From positions 1 through 5,258 of the forward strand of contig QNAR01000131.1 in the NCBI GenBank assembly GCA_003643975.1: a stretch of 5,258 nt of DNA, in the 5' to 3' direction. Position 1 is the first letter of the stretch; each line of letters starts with the position of its first letter. Made by a program: the position numbers and the translations under genes. The notes below the pieces were generated by a model. It saw only the letters and a program-made list of their open reading frames with translations. It searched no databases and was not told the DNA's origin. Shown piece after piece: positions 4,041 through 5,258 of the stretch. The stretch comes from Thermotogae bacterium. Lineage in GTDB: Bacteria; Thermotogota; Thermotogae; Petrotogales; Kosmotogaceae.

Positions 4041-5258
4041 ATGAAGTTATCCCGCGTAATTGAGCTCCTCGGTGATCTCGTCCTTCAAACGGTAAATTTG
4101 GATGGAACTAACCCAGAGATTTCTTCAGTTGCTAGTAACTCCCGTTTTCTAAAGCCCAATGACCTCTTTATCTGTATTAAAGGAGCCTACTTCGATTCTC
4201 ACGTGCTTGCAGAAGATCTTCAGGAAAAGGGTGCGATTGCTTTAATTGCGGAAGATCCCATTGTTTCAAACCAAATAAGAATTCCTATTATTTACGTCAG
4301 AAGCAGCAGAAAGGCAGAAGCGCTGTTGTTTATGGAGCAAGCGGATCACCCCTATGAAAAGCTTATCACTATCGGTGTTACTGGCACTAACGGAAAGACG
4401 ACCGTCACTTCCCTTGTAAAGCATGTTCTTGACACTTTTGAAAAAAACTGCTCTCTTGTAGGGACCGTAGTCAACTACATTGCGGGAAAAGAATCGAGAA
4501 ATCCAAAAAATACGACGCCAGGGGCTCCTACTCTCGCGAAATATCTCAAGAAATCCGTTGAGGAAAATTATGAGTATTTTGTAATGGAAGTCTCTTCTCA
4601 TGCTTTGGCTATGCATAGGGTTTCAGGTATGCAGTTTGATGTTGCCGCTATTACCAATATAACCCGTGATCATCTCGATTTTCACGAGTCCTTCGAAGAC
4701 TACTATGCTACAAAGCTAAGGCTTTTTAATTTGATGAAACCTTCGGGAAAAGCCGTGGTCAACGCCGACCGAATAAACATAGCTAATATTCCTCTACAGC
4801 GGGATCAAATCTTAACTTATGGCTTTGGAGACGAATCAGATTACAGGATAGAAAATCTTGAGATGACACGTTCAGGCATGTACTTCGACATAGCAACTCC
4901 TTTTGGTTCTACACAGAAGGTTTACACCAGATTGATAGGAGAACATAATGCTTATAATGTAGCAGCCGTCATTGCGATTATGGAGGCGCTGAACTATGAC
5001 ACAACACACGTTATCGAAGCCATTTCCACCTTTACTGGTGTTCCGGGAAGATTTGAATTCGTTGAAGAGGCTTCCAAATATGGATTTGAAGTGGTTGTAG
5101 ATTTTGCACATACTCCAGATGCATTGGAAAAGCTATTGAAAACCGCCCGAAGGCTCGTTGAAGGGCGGATTATACTTGTTTTTGGAGCCGGAGGAAATGC
5201 TGACAAGGGAAAACGCCCGCTTATGGGTGAGGTAGCATCGAGATTCTCCGATGTGGTG
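4041..5258 (+). CDS. murE: MurE, UDP-MurNAc-tripeptide ligase (N-terminal 406 codons, cut by window edge)
   Basis: Cytoplasmic ATP-dependent ligase that adds the third amino acid to UDP-MurNAc-L-Ala-D-Glu in peptidoglycan synthesis. N-terminal UDP-substrate domain, about 1-105: SNSRFLKPNDLFICIKG at 32-48 replaces the usual DSRxVxPGxLFVAxxG. Central Mur ligase ATPase domain: P-loop GTNGKTT at 115-121, TTPGAPT at 158-164, EVSSHAL at 183-189, NITRDHLDFH at 206-215, and Lys225 in YYATKLRLF, where the carbamylated lysine is expected. The C-terminal domain opens with GVPGRFE at 333-339, then DFAHTPDALEKLL (354-366) and GAGGNADKGKRP (382-393). The family length is about 490 residues, so about 85 are missing. 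The lost part includes the DNPR-type motif that decides between diaminopimelate and lysine. Thermotoga MurE is known to add lysine in both L and D forms; the same is possible here but cannot be read from this fragment. It is divergent from hrcA. Confidence 0.96.
   Translation, partial: MKLSRVIELLGDLVLQTVNLDGTNPEISSVASNSRFLKPNDLFICIKGAYFDSHVLAEDLQEKGAIALIAEDPIVSNQIRIPIIYVRSSRKAEALLFMEQADHPYEKLITIGVTGTNGKTTVTSLVKHVLDTFEKNCSLVGTVVNYIAGKESRNPKNTTPGAPTLAKYLKKSVEENYEYFVMEVSSHALAMHRVSGMQFDVAAITNITRDHLDFHESFEDYYATKLRLFNLMKPSGKAVVNADRINIANIPLQRDQILTYGFGDESDYRIENLEMTRSGMYFDIATPFGSTQKVYTRLIGEHNAYNVAAVIAIMEALNYDTTHVIEAISTFTGVPGRFEFVEEASKYGFEVVVDFAHTPDALEKLLKTARRLVEGRIILVFGAGGNADKGKRPLMGEVASRFSDVV

Noticed and set aside
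4266..4616. 116-codon open frame on the minus strand
   Set aside because: It lies entirely antisense to murE, whose conserved P-loop and EVSSHAL region explains this DNA. The product resembles no family and has no ribosome binding site.
4872..5206. Two minus-strand open frames of 79 and 70 codons
   Set aside because: Both are antisense to conserved murE C-terminal sequence and overlap each other; they are shadows of murE codon structure.
1..5258. Mobile element, CRISPR array, tRNA or hidden novel system
   Set aside because: Genes are tightly packed, intact housekeeping genes. No long direct or terminal repeats, transposase or integrase motifs, spaced repeats or cloverleaf sequence were seen by eye.

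Overview
This window is a compact housekeeping segment of a bacterial chromosome, most likely from the phylum Thermotogota. That placement is inferred from three things: the close resemblance of MurE (IGVTGTNGKTT, NITRDHLDFHESFEDY, VVVDFAHTPDALEKLLK) and TsaB to remembered Thermotoga sequences, the hrcA-grpE-dnaJ order without dnaK, and a moderate, slightly AT-rich composition. A mesophilic or moderately thermophilic relative such as Kosmotoga or Mesotoga is possible. The genus cannot be fixed from the sequence alone.

Layout, left to right. Four complete genes and one partial gene lie on the minus strand. Positions 1-201 are the first 67 codons of tsaB (tRNA t6A synthesis), which runs off the left edge. 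Positions 214-1074 are a YitT/DUF2179-family membrane protein, 12 bp upstream of tsaB and probably co-transcribed with it from an extended -10 promoter at 1111-1119. A Rho-independent terminator at 1119-1152 separates this pair from the heat-shock operon. That operon, in transcription order, is hrcA (2892-3935), grpE (2300-2872) and dnaJ (1182-2285). On the plus strand, 4041-5258 holds the first 406 codons of murE (peptidoglycan precursor ligase), cut by the right edge.

The most informative stretch is the 105 bp between the divergent hrcA and murE start codons. It contains a near-consensus hrcA promoter (TTGACA, 17 bp, TAATAT), a good murE promoter (TTGTCA, 17 bp, TAAAAT) whose -35 box is nearly the same base pairs read on the other strand, and a CIRCE operator with one mismatch. 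The CIRCE covers the predicted hrcA transcription start, its ribosome binding site and the A of its ATG. HrcA should bind CIRCE and repress its own operon. GrpE and DnaJ serve DnaK, whose gene is not in the window. The shared -35 implies that RNA polymerase can occupy only one of the two promoters at a time, linking heat-shock and cell-wall transcription. This is inference.

I found no mobile element, CRISPR array, RNA gene or novel multi-gene system. No stretch over 300 bp lacks a gene. The predicted starts of hrcA, grpE and dnaJ are set at internal ATG codons with well-placed ribosome binding sites, not at the upstream GTG codons that give the longest open frames.
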